Part shown: piece by piece, positions 54,067 through 64,000 of the stretch
Layout: the number at the start of each line of letters is the position of its first letter
How positions within the stretch are numbered: the first letter of the stretch is position 1
Assembly (NCBI GenBank): GCA_946406115.1
Contig: OX291553.1
Coordinates: forward strand, 12,405,001 to 12,469,000
Origin: Apoda limacodes
Taxonomy: Eukaryota > Arthropoda > Insecta > Lepidoptera > Limacodidae
Direction of reading: 5' to 3'
Length of the DNA stretch: 64,000 bases
Program-made: the position numbers and the translations under genes
Notes under the pieces: model-generated
The model's input: the letters and a program-made list of their open reading frames with translations, nothing else
The model's database searches: none
Told to the model about the DNA's origin: nothing

Positions 54067-54549
54067 TATACACAAATATTTGTGCAGAAAGATTTTAAAA
54101 AAAAAAATTAAAAAAAAAAATAATGACTATTACTTACTTGTACCATGACTTACTTACTAAATTACTATCATCTACTTGTGAAACTAACTTGTGAAAACAT
54201 ATTTTTTTGTTGGTATTGTTTAAAAAGCTGAAGAACTTTCACGCAAGTTTGTTCATGGCTTCTCGAGTAGCCTTGTAGTTACGAGAAAAACATACCTTCT
54301 ATATCTTTGTATTGATTTTATCTATATTTAAGTATAGGAAATCGTTAAACGTACTTAAAACTACGAAGCAGAGACAATGGAGCCGCTAACAAAATTTTGC
54401 GAATACCATTAATAAACCAATAAATTTGGAATGAGCTTAGAGTACTATGGCTACATTGAACCTGCGTGATTTTTTTATTTGATCAACATAAAAAGCAGCT
54501 GCAATATTTTAGATGTTGTTAAGGGCGCGTTCGTTTTGGGATAAAAAGT

Positions 54550-54742
54550 TCTCACGTTTGATAATTTTCACACTTATAAAGCCGCCGCCGGTTTTGCCAC
54601 CAATGCGATACACGTTACAAACAAAATTTTTAGTTGCACAACCGCCGGTACCTATAAATAATTAATATGTATTGGCAGTTTGAGATATAAACATTAAAAT
54701 CCCACCTCCAGACATGGTTCTAAAGTTTCATTTTCCTTACCA
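54550..54742 (-). repeat. Inverted repeat B, right arm
   Basis: GGTTTTGCCACCAATGCGAT, then TTTTAGTTGCACAACCGCCG and CCACCTCCAGACATGG, the complement of 52838-53025 with roughly one difference in five or six. Confidence 0.82.
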
Positions 54743-55185
54743 ACACAGAATGCACGAGCCCGACTGACCGCACTTGACCGGTTTTAACTATTATTTTTTG
54801 TCTTTCTATAAAAAATACTTAACAAACGTCTTAAGTTTGCAGCTTGTATGGTTGTATGTATAATATTACCGATTTTACAATAGAGAAAAAAAACTGAAAC
54901 TAGTTTCTGGTACATAAATTTTTACTTTTTTTTATATTTGTTGGGAAATCCGACACAACACATATTGTGTGAATATTTCAGGGTGTTATAAATCGCATAA
55001 ACCATGCGCGGTAACACATTTTCGGTTTGTTAGGTTAGTACCTGCTATTGTCCGTCATTTTGGTTCAAATTACGTGCCGCGGACTATACCTACTTTGGTC
55101 TGAAACATTTTACGTTAGACAGACTGACATCGTAGGTTTAATAATAGGGCTCCGTTGGCATCCTTGAGGAACCCTAAAAAGTGCA
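54740..55185 (+). repeat. Decayed GGCCAAGTGCGAGT-family repeat
   Basis: Starts near GAATGCACGAGCCCGACTGA, shares CACAGATTGCACGAGCC with 41775, and ends AATAATAGGGCTCCGTTGGC, then GAGGAACCCTAAAAA. Confidence 0.5.
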
Positions 55186-55514
55186 TATCTAACCTATATT
55201 TCGCAAGTTGCAGAATACCTCTACAAGTAGTAGGTATTATATTACCTTATGAATTTTAGAAAAATGTCTCATTTACATAGATTTTAATCAGTCAGAATTA
55301 CCTATGTAAATGAGATATCTTCAGTTGATAGAGGAAGATTACGTCTAGGTCACTTGTATCGAACCGGTAGATGCGTTTGCGCTGGTTGCCCCTTCACATG
55401 TTAAGGGGGCTAACTATTGAAATCAGTTTCAATCCTAACATGGACTAAATATATCAAAAGGGAATAACAGTAATCAATTAAAACGTATCGGAATCTTGAA
55501 GAAGGGAATGATTA

Positions 55515-55690
55515 GAGTATTAAGCAAGGGCGTTGCCAGGTACGAGCAGCTAGTGTAGGGAATGGGTAGGCTCACAAAGGTCTTAGCTGGATACGCAAGG
55601 CAGAGGACCGGGAGTAATGGCGCACCTTGGAGTGGGCTCATGTCCAGCAGTGGAGAATAGGCTAATATGGCGTTGATGATGATGACTGTC
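55515..55690 (+). mobile_element. 3' end of an RTE-like LINE
   Basis: TTGGAGTGGGCTCATGTCCA, then GCAGTGGAGAATAGGCTAAT and GTTGATGATGATGA: the ending (GTCCAGCAGTGGA, GGCT-AT, GATGAT tail) of a widespread lepidopteran LINE. An inverted copy is at 60630-60800. Confidence 0.65.
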
Positions 55691-55849
55691 CCCTCTAGTC
55701 CAAAAGCTGGCTACGCCCATGGTTTTATTGGACCCACGATCAATCCGCGGATAATGTCCCTAGATGGCGTTGCAAACGTCAATAAGCTACGGTGATCACT
55801 TAGCTTAACATTAGGGAGACCGTCCGCGGTTTTCAACACGAAAAAAATA

Positions 55850-56440
55850 TCGGTAAAGTGAGAGTCAGACTCGCGCACTGTGGGCTCCATACCAACATTT
55901 ACGTAATTTACGAACACAAACAAAAACAAAAAGTGTGCCGCTAACGCCGTTAGTGTGTCGTTTTCAATAGATAAATGTGTACTGTTTCTATTAAGAATCT
56001 AGAGTATTGTCGCAACACGGCGTTGATACGGTAATTTAAGATGGTAGGTAATGTCTTACACTTAAAGCATAAGCCCGTCTTACACTTGGCCGGTTTTTTT
56101 TGTTTGTTGTCATAGCTTACACTATAATCACTGCAAGTTGCAAGGTTTTTTGTATCTCTGTTTACGATAGAGCCAAAACAACGAAAACGTGTTTCTTGTA
56201 TGCGTATACGTGCCCTTTGTTCATATCGATAGCGTGCCCCTATTAAATTTGTTTTTTGACCTTTTAATTATTTGTTAGGCTTATATAATAACACATATTC
56301 TGTAAAAATTTTAGGCTTCTACCTACTTACATCTTAAAGATAAAGCCCTTTAATAGTAGGACAGACATACAGCGTAGAATTAGTAACATATGGCTCCGTA
56401 AGCTCCGTTGGCACCCTTTGGGTACTGAACCCTAAAAATA
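55850..56440 (+). repeat. GGCCAAGTGCGAGT-family repeat remnants
   Basis: 55855-55900 has GTAAAGTGAGAGTCAGACTC and GCGCACTGTGGGCTCCATAC. 56085-56110 has the inverted-looking ACTTGGCCGGTTTTTTTTG. 56350-56440 ends TAGTAGGACAGACATACAGC, then TTTGGGTACTGAACCCTAAA. Confidence 0.5.
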
Positions 56441-56766
56441 AATAAGTAGTTAGCAGTAAGCTTAAATTTTAATGCCTTACCAACTTCAAACTGTAATTCA
56501 GATCAGATTTTTTAGAAATAAGTTATTATTTTTACCTTTTTACTGCATCTTTTTAAAGCCGGTTGTTTTTTTTTTTATTTAAAAGTTTTTTATTTTTTAC
56601 TTTTGAGTGACGAAGTGCTTTTTTCAAGGGAAAGTTATTTGGATGACATCTTTTTGAAGCCGGTTGTTTTTTTTTTATTAAAAAGTTTTTATATATAAAT
56701 ATAGGTGAACCGGCGAACGTTGTTTCTTTTTTTAAAACCACCTAATAGGGTTGTACGTATTCAGTA

Positions 56767-57090
56767 ACCTTCCCCGGCGTGTGCATAACAACTAACCAAA
56801 ATTTAATTAAAATCGGTTTACCCTTATTGCGCGAGTCCGACTCGCACTTGACCATTTTTTCTTTCTCAGAAACATTCCCCGGTGTGTGCGTAATTACTTA
56901 CCAAAATTTCATTACATTCGGTTTACCCTTATTACGCGAGTCCGATTCGCACTTGACCCTGTCTCACTCGCACTTGACCCTTTTTTCTTTCTCAGAAGCA
57001 TTCCCCGGCGTGTGTATAATAACTCACCAAAATTTCATTACAATCGGTTTACCCTTATTGCGCGAATCCGACTTGCACTTCACACTTTCA
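56767..57090 (+). repeat. Three tandem units of about 105-125 bp
   Basis: CATTCCCCGGYGTGTGYRTA starts each unit (56767, 56872 and 56998), followed by CCAAAATTTMATTA, TCGGTTTACCCTTATT, GCGAGTCCGACTCGCACTTG and TTTTTTCTTTCTCAGAA. Unit 2 has an extra internal TCACTCGCACTTGACCC. Each unit ends with the complement of the GGCCAAGTGCGAGT head, so this is an amplified end of that repeat family. Confidence 0.85.
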
Positions 57091-58000
57091 GTAAAACCTT
57101 AGCTTATCGAATGCCTACGTCATACAAAGAACACACCCTCCAAGTTTCAGGTCTCTACGATCAGCGGTTTACGCTGCAGACAAAGCATTTTATATGTATA
57201 AGATAGGTAGAAAAAGAAAACTTTAAGTATTATTGTACACAAAAAATCAAACACCTAAAAAACGCATAACCTCTTTGAGCTTAGAAACCCCTTAAATGAA
57301 GTACTAATATATCCCGGTGACATTCGAGATATTCCTATTTTAGAGGGTATTGAAGTTGTTTATGTCTTTAAGTAAGTTCAACCTTTTTTGAATAAACTCG
57401 GATTGAGTTTTCAAACATGTGTCAAAATAAAATGTAATTTAAATCAAAAGCACTAAGGAGTATTGATGTCAACTTCGAAGCAAATAATCGCCAAATAACT
57501 TTCTACCCCTTTTTAACCCCGTTAGGGGATGAATTTCAACAAAATACGAAACACGTCTTGCATCAATTCTGTTTAAAAAGATTTATGCAAAATTTGAAGT
57601 AGATTGGACCAAGGAATCACGTTGTCCCATACAAACTTTGGCCCCCTTTTTCACCGTCTTAGGAGTAGAATTCCGCAAAATCCTTTCTTATCGGATGCCT
57701 ACGTCATACAAAAAACACACCCTCCAAGTTTCAGGTCTCTACGATCAGCGGTTTAGGCTGTGCGTTGATCCATCAGTCATTCAGGATAATTGTTCGTTTA
57801 AAGGTATTAGATTTTTTCAATCAGTGAAATCTCGCTTATATTTTTGACATAAATGTATAAGAAGTCTTTGAACCCGTATAACTTGGAAATTCCATTCTGT
57901 GATATTTACATAGTACATACATTATTCAATAACTTGGTTATTATAAAGTTCTGTTATTCAAAGAAAAATCCGGACTAATATACACTTTATTATTTTGAAT
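57090..58000. repeat. Repeat remnants with a duplicated block
   Basis: TTATCGAATGCCTACGTCAT and CACCCTCCAAGTTTCAGGTC at about 57104-57165 recur at about 57687-57745 (TTATCGGATGCCTACGTCAT), so part of this segment is directly repeated at about 583-base spacing. No gene. Confidence 0.6.
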
Positions 58001-58295
58001 CCAAAAGTAAGTCTGTTTGTTTGGCTTTTTTTCGCGTCCCGACAAAGCATCCAATTTAGCTGATTTAGTAGTACATTTAGTACCAGCTATTTGGCACAGG
58101 TTACCTATTTAACGAGACGGAGAAGGACATAGGGTAGTTTTTGTCCCGGAAAATTTAAAACGTACTGCAGGGATAACTTTAACCGAACCCACGTGTATGA
58201 AAATTTCCTCACTATAATCAAAGAGTTGCCGTAGGAATCCTACGCCACTAACCTAATTTAGCGCGGGTGGAGCCTCGGGACAAAGTTAGTTGAAT
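57995..58295 (+). repeat. GGAGCCGCAGGCAAAGCTAGT-family repeat
   Basis: Starts ATACACTTTATTATTTTGAA and ends CGGGTGGAGCCTCGGGACAA, then AGTTAGT. Confidence 0.6.
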
Positions 58296-58308
58296 ACACC
58301 GTGTAGAG

Positions 58309-59327
58309 CAGTGGTTCCTAACGTTTCAATCTTATCACCCCTATGACCTATTTTGAAAACTGATTCTACCCCCTATAAAATGTTATCAAAGAAAAACACG
58401 ACTTCAATGTAATTATTAATTAATAATAATTGCCTCGCGGTTTTGCCTGCAAAATAACTTAGTCCCGTGGGAACTCTCACTCGGGATAAAAAATATCGTA
58501 TTTGTTAATCCTAACCATTGTCTATCTGCCTTCTAAATCTCATTCAAACCCGTTCAGCATTCATGCGGGATTGAGTCACAAAAATCTTTACGAACTTATT
58601 CAGTCATAATATTAATAAAAAAAAATACATTGAAATATTTCTTTAATTAAATTTATAAATAATGATAGTCTTAAGGTTGTTATTGTTTTGTTTCACATGT
58701 TGTTTGTTAGGTTTACCTAACAACTAGGTAACTTTAACCTAGCGCACCTTTAGCAAAGCCTCTAGTCATTTATCACAGTGAGATGTCGTTTCTTGACTTT
58801 GTTTTTATATTTTATTATTTATTATTAAACTACTCTCTCATAATTTACTCATAATATATGGGTATTTTATGGGTATGGGTAATTTCACCAAAATGTACCG
58901 AGGCCATAAAAGTTCTATCCTGGTTATGCTATGACTTTAAACATTTCAAGATCCGTAAAGGTTTTTTTTTTAATAACGGTCAAAGAGTTGAATTGTCGTT
59001 TATTTATCTAAGTCGTAAAAGTTTTTCTTCAGTGACAGCAAAGAAATTTATTGAACTACGGACCTACCTTGTCGTTTTAAAATATTAATCATATTTACAT
59101 GTAACGAGATATTCAGATAGAACACAGTGATGGTCACGTTTTTTTTGAGTTGACGGGGGGCTGATCTATATTATTATTTAAGTTATTAGTTTTCTTATAT
59201 ATAAAAGTTTATTATGATTTATTATGAAATATAAAAGTAATTATCTATAACCTACTAGCCTACCTATTATTACCCCTGAAAAATTACTGTTTTACCCCTC
59301 CAGGTGCGGAACCTTACTCTAGAGTAT
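58309..59327. mobile_element. About 1-kb hAT-like remnant
   Basis: The left end CAGTGGTTCCTAACGTTTCA, then TCTTATCACCCCTATGACC is typical of hAT termini. The right end (TTTTACCCCTCCAGGTGCGG, then AACCTTACTCTAGAGTA) is a degraded inverse. Flanks GTGTAGAG (58301-58308) and TTGTAGAG (59328-59335) differ by one base and may be the 8-bp duplication. No transposase readable. Confidence 0.6.
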
Positions 59328-59439
59328 TGTAGAGCACTCATAAGATTTTCATGTCATTAACATTTAGGTTCTTGTGAATTTACATTAAGGCGAATCCGAT
59401 TTCATTTTTTTCATACTACCTTTGGTGCATAAAATATCC

Positions 59440-59950
59440 ATAACCATATATTGCTTTTTATCATTATCGCAAAAAGCATATTAATCATGAAATGCCAGTG
59501 AATTAATTATACAACTAAAGTGTTTCATTTCATGATAATTACACGTTTAAACGGTAGCGGAATGTTTATAGTTAAAGATATTATTAGGTTTAACACAGTT
59601 TGTCTGAAAAAAAATATGTAAGGTTCGTACAAACCTCAAGGTAAATCAGACGCAATTTTTTTCATACAAACTTAATTGTTTTAAATATCTACATTATTCT
59701 ACATCAACGAACATTGACAATAAACACATTGAATCGCTACTTACCGCAGGCGCGTAGGGCATTTTCATTAAAATACTAGTGAATAAGTATTAAATAACTA
59801 AAGTTTTTATTAAATTAATCAAATGTATGAATTTAGTACACATTCTGGTAATTTATGTTTCATTGCCATTTTAAAGTTTAGTTAGGTTTTACTATAGACA
59901 TTTTATTTATGAAGTTTGTATGGAAAAAATCTGAATCGGTTTCACTTTAA
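59440..59950 (+). repeat. AT-rich dispersed repeat (GCCAGTGAATTATGAA family)
   Basis: TATCGCAAAAAGCATATTAA, TCATGAAATGCCAGTGAATT and TATAGTTAAAGATATTATTA match the copies at 22000 and 32870. Confidence 0.55.
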
Positions 59951-60279
59951 GTTACCGTAAGTTGAAATCATTAATGATAACCATAACAAAATTGATTCTA
60001 AATATTTATTGCTTGATCTTATGCTATATAAGAATACACACCCAAATAGTTACTATTATCCGAGTGTCATTAACTATAAAAGATATACACTCTGTTTAAA
60101 ATACTCGAGTCTATACGGGTAAACCCAATTTACTATAAAGAACGGTTGATTACGTTAATAATTTAAAATTGACTAAAACCGCAGCACAGCAGTTTTTGAC
60201 TGAGTTGAACAGCTACAATTGTTGAACAGTCGATTGTTTTCTGTCGCCTATCATGTTAATAGTCTAAGAGATAAGAGCA

Positions 60280-60540
60280 TTTTTGGTAACCATCGTCGGG
60301 AAGGCTGATTTAGTATTCATAGCGTATAGACCATGCTTGAAATGGGGACCGAGGCGGTCTGCTCGCATGGTGTTAGTGCGTTCGGTAAATACAGCCGTTC
60401 AAAGTGGGATTATGGTAACAAAAGAGTTACCATCCCCGGGAAGGCTGACAATAGTATAGTATATAATATATGCACTATACCTATGTAAACTGTTAAAAAA
60501 ACTGACAAGGTTCGGTGGTGCGTTTAGTAGTCATAGCCAA
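60280..60540. repeat. Degenerate short direct repeats
   Basis: GGTAACCATCGTCGGGAAGG with CTGATTTAGTATTCATAGC (60287) resembles GTTACCATCCCCGGGAAGGC (60426) and GCGTTTAGTAGTCATAGCC (60520). Confidence 0.4.
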
Positions 60541-60629
60541 TCTAAAACACCTTTCGTAAAAAATCAAAGCGGCAATGACATGGTTTTTGTAGTTTTTTTT
60601 ATTGTATGTATATAACCTATAGCTTTTAT

Positions 60630-60805
60630 CACCACTATCACCATATCAGCCTATTTCGGACCACTGCTGGATATAAGCCTCCTCTAAGGCACCTCATTTC
60701 TTTCGGGCCTCTGCATTCCGCATACAGCCACCATCGGCCACCTTCTAAAATTCATTGGTCATGCGCCGTTGGTGAAGATGTTACTACGGATTGTAGATGC
60801 CTCAT
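60630..60805 (-). mobile_element. 3' end of an RTE-like LINE, inverted
   Basis: CACTATCACCATATCAGCCT, then CGGACCACTGCTGGATATAA and GCCTCCTCT is the complement of the 3' end seen at 55600-55690. Confidence 0.6.
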
Positions 60806-60887
60806 CAACGGTATGGTGTGATGATGCACAAGGCACTGCAGAAAAACGATTACCAAATAAAACCTCTTAAAGTTTAAGATAAATACA

Positions 60888-61290
60888 GTAGAATCGCGAT
60901 TATCCGAACATCGATTATCCGGACATCCAATTTTCCGAACTCATTCGTCACGGCTCTATTTGCGGATTTAAAAATGTTTTGACGGCGCAACGAGACATGT
61001 TTACGAGTTTTTAATTTGTTTGCGTGATAGTGTTTGCTGTTGTTTCTTTTTCTTTGGTAGCGTTCAATTTATAGGTTGTCTTTTATTTTACCATACGTTT
61101 TGCGTTGAAAATCTAAAGTGTCCAAGCGAAAAAGAGTAGTGTTGTCTCTTAAAAACAAAGTGAAGTTACTTGAGAGTATAATGGCCTTTTGTTCACCAAC
61201 ATTTTTAACAGATTTTTTACTTAATTATTTGAAAGCCACTCAAGTGTTCTGCAAGCATGCTGTTACAGAAACACCAATTCTCGATTGAGA
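60888..61290 (+). mobile_element. 5' end of a pogo/Tigger-type DNA transposon
   Basis: CAGTAGAATCGCGATTATCC, then GAACATCGATTATCCGGACA and TTTTCCGAACTCATTCGTCA, preceded by TA, match the terminal repeat style of Tigger/pogo elements. About 220 bases in, a frame reads SKRKRVVLSLKNKVKLLESI, the start of the N-terminal helix-turn-helix of the transposase family, and breaks soon after. No right terminus was found in the window. Confidence 0.78.
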
Positions 61291-61429
61291 TGATTTGTCT
61301 ACAAAAAGTCAGCCAAGTAAAAACAAGTAATTTTGGCTCAAGTCTTTTACTCGTTAAAATTCTTTGAAATTAGTTGTGCCTATAATTATATGAGGCTTTA
61401 CCTGATCAGCCTCGTACGGCCACTGCTAA

Positions 61430-61685
61430 GGCGCGGCCTATCTTTACCGAGGGTGATTTAGGCTATAGTCAACACGTAGGCCCAGTGCGGATAGGGACTT
61501 CACGTCTTTTTTCGACATATGCAGGTGTCCTCACGATGTTTTTCTTCACCGTTAGGTCAGTGGTGTAAATAATCAATGTACTTGAGAAATTAAAAAAAAA
61601 GACTCATTGGTACACGTGGGGCGCTGACCTCCGCCATTCAAGACGCAAAGTGAAATCGAAAAGCCAGGGCCACCACCAACTTTAA
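61430..61685. repeat. SINE-like repeat, copy 2 (family of 13355-13645)
   Basis: TTAGGCTATAGTCAACACGT, AGGCCCAGTGCGGATAGGGA, then TCCTCACGATGTTTTTCTTC and TCAATGTACTTGAGAAATTA follow the same order as copy 1. Confidence 0.65.
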
Positions 61686-61689
61686 TATA

Positions 61690-64000
61690 TGAGACTAACA
61701 CATTTTATTTAATGACAAGGCCGTCAATATATTCTTATTTGCTATTGAATTTTATATGAGTGGATCTGTATATGTATGAGTGGATATAGCTATAAACCAA
61801 AACTCAAGACGTGGGCCGTTGAAAATAACTTTTACTAAGGCGGCATTTCAATAGCTTCTTAAGTTTGGCGGAGCTCTTAAGGTTCAACATCAGGAGACCT
61901 TCGAATTTTGCATGCTATCAGAAAAATCTGATAGACGGAATAATTTTTACTTAAGACGTATTTCGTTTTCTATAATAGGTTGGCTGGGCTTTAAGGTTTT
62001 ACGTCAGGGTTATCAGGTACTCCAGATCTTTTAATATCCAGATTTTTAAGTTTTTTTCTTATTCAAGTATAAACCCTTTCTCTGTGCCAAATTTTAGCTC
62101 TCTAGTTCCATTTTAATGATCATGAATCAATCAGTCGGTCAGTGTTGAATTTTCGAAATTTTGCATTCCTATAACCTATGAACGAATGAAGCTATAAACT
62201 TTAAATGTACGGTTCCTATAGCATATTAAATGGACAGAATTGCAGTCTTCAACAATATCCCACTACTGCTTGACAGATGCGTGGAAATACGCTGAAATGC
62301 GCCAAGAAAAGCCTGGTACGGCAGTTTGCCCTGCGCTTGAGCCTAGGTACTCCCACCTGCCGTGTTTCCAAATACGTACTAGGTTTCAAGATTAGACGTA
62401 TAGCTGTTAGGAAGGGTAGACCAGACCGTTAGACAGTGTTAGTTATATATTGTTAATTCTGCGCTTCGCTCGTTTATTGGGGTAAAAAAATGGTTGGTGT
62501 CGAATTTGATAATTAAACCGGCTATAGTTAAGAACTCGTCTAATTTTACACAAAAAATGATGAATAATACTCATTTTGACACGCTAAACAGAGCAACATA
62601 ATGTTGTATAATATTAGCGAATTGATTTAGACAACACGGTTAAAATTAACTCACTACACACTATAAACGGCTAATAGTAACTATAAGTCCCTTGTTTTTA
62701 AATGAGTTCTTTCGGGTACTACTTTTACTAACTGAAGCAGTCCGTTAAGTTTCATGTTGTCTTACAGGATTAATCATGAACGCTGAACATTTCTATTTCG
62801 TCATTTGTATGTGCTAGTCGTATTCTCCTGTGGTTTATCAAACAGCCGCCCTGGAACGTACAATATTTTCAGAGAGTTGGCTTATAAGTAGGATTAACTT
62901 ATAGTGCACAGTGAAAATTAATACAATCAAGTGAAATCAGTTAAAAAAATATATTTAAAAAGTTACTTGCCGATTACAATTAAATGCTGGAATATTTCTA
63001 CGCGGAAAAGGTTACAGTTGTTCTTAGAATGTAAAAAGAGCCTTGGAATAGTTACTTGAGCTCGTATGTCCTCATTACGCTATGAAAAACGAACAGTCTT
63101 AGTATCCGGTGCTATAAACGGAGTAGGCCTTCCAATTTTGCTGAGTATATTGGCTACAAACATAGTGTAAGACTGTTAATTGTACCGAGTTTCTGAGAGT
63201 GGTTAATAACAACAACAATAAATCGGTTAAATAGACTTATGATAGCGATTAACCGATTGTTCGACTTATTTTAATTAATTTTGGTTAGCCGTAATGACTC
63301 TTTTAATATTAGTCAAAATATCGCCATGCGCTATATTAGCAGTATCGTTAGGTTTAATAAAGCGGAAAATCAATTAATTTTTATAGAGTATTTTTTTCAG
63401 TGCATCAAAAATAAACACTTGCTAGACACTACCAAATAGTTAAAATCCAAAAAAAAAATACAACAGTTGACTGAACAATCTTTCAAGACAGTTTGAAATA
63501 CTATAGTAAAATAAACCTACTTTCGGTTTACATATATTTTGAAATTGCTGTTTATCGATTTATGAAATTAATTGATATGTTATAAGAATTACCTAAATAC
63601 GCAGTGTGCCAGTTTATTTATTTGATTCGATAGGTAAGACAGTAACACAGGATTCTTGTTTCTGCTGGCCTGCCGGCGTTGATAATCATGTCACCAAAAT
63701 TTCATAGTTTTTGCAAATGTCAGAGAAATATAAAGTTAAAATTAAATTAATTTGTATGAAACATGCTACGTGGTGGACTCCAAGACAGTTTGAAATCAGC
63801 CTTCAAGATAGAAAATCTACATTGTTATGCAATTTTGGAGTCTGCCTGAGTGCAGTAAAAAGGTTTAAATATGTTTAATACAATACGTCGCGTCGGAATC
63901 TTTTTGCACTTATTACCATATTAATCCAATTCGATTCCAGCAAAAGTTATTCCTCTCATTTTTATTTCTTAATTCTTGTAGCTCATTAATATTTATGATA
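61690..64000. other. Intergenic or intronic AT-rich DNA, no gene recognised
   Basis: 62070-62150 has AGTATAAACCCTTTCTCTGT then GCCAAATTTTAGCTCTCTAG, a phrase of lepidopteran interspersed repeats. No exon following the 50310 signal-peptide exon was recognised here. Confidence 0.4.

Noticed and set aside
60606..60821. 71-codon frame on the + strand
   Set aside because: Antisense of an RTE-like LINE 3' end.

Overview
The window looks like nuclear DNA of a moth or butterfly (Lepidoptera). It is AT-rich and intron-rich, has no bacterial operon structure, and is crowded with interspersed repeats of types common in lepidopteran genomes. These include non-LTR retrotransposons, SINE-like repeats with tRNA-like or 5S rRNA-derived parts, hAT-like and other terminal-inverted-repeat MITEs, a pogo/Tigger fragment, and the family containing the GGCCAAGTGCGAGT motif. 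The assignment rests on my recognition of these families; no search was run.

One gene can be assembled completely. A seven-exon F-box gene lies on the + strand from 8734 to 28961 and matches FBXO28 (F-box only protein 28). All six introns have GT..AG ends and compatible phases, and the joined frame is 501 codons. It encodes an N-terminal F-box, the conserved FBXO28 core, a Gln/Lys-rich coiled coil and a basic C-terminus. Intron 1 is about 10.1 kb. The introns are full of repeats: an intact hAT MITE with an exact 8-bp target duplication in intron 6, a LINE 3' relic in intron 5, and several MITEs in introns 1 and 2.

Other genic signals are fragments. A candidate terminal exon with stop and tandem AATAAA signals sits at 6850-6976 (+). 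A possible C-terminal membrane exon is at 237-409 (+). A possible first exon with a consensus donor is at 13002-13039 (-). A signal-peptide first exon with a promoter-like upstream region is at 50100-50355 (+). I could not find the partner exons of any of these.

Layout: 1-6850 is repeats, including a decayed LINE 5' to an internally deleted Jockey-type element (2890-5580). 6850-8730 is a gene end and intergenic DNA. 8734-29400 is FBXO28. 29400-46150 is intergenic with MITEs and SINE-like repeats. 46150-49780 is a near-intact non-LTR retrotransposon on the - strand with an open 988-codon endonuclease/reverse transcriptase frame. 49800-50360 is a promoter and secreted-protein first exon. 50690-54740 is an unusual pair of interlocked inverted duplications. 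54740-64000 is repeats, including a hAT-like element (58309-59327) and a pogo/Tigger 5' end (60888-61290).
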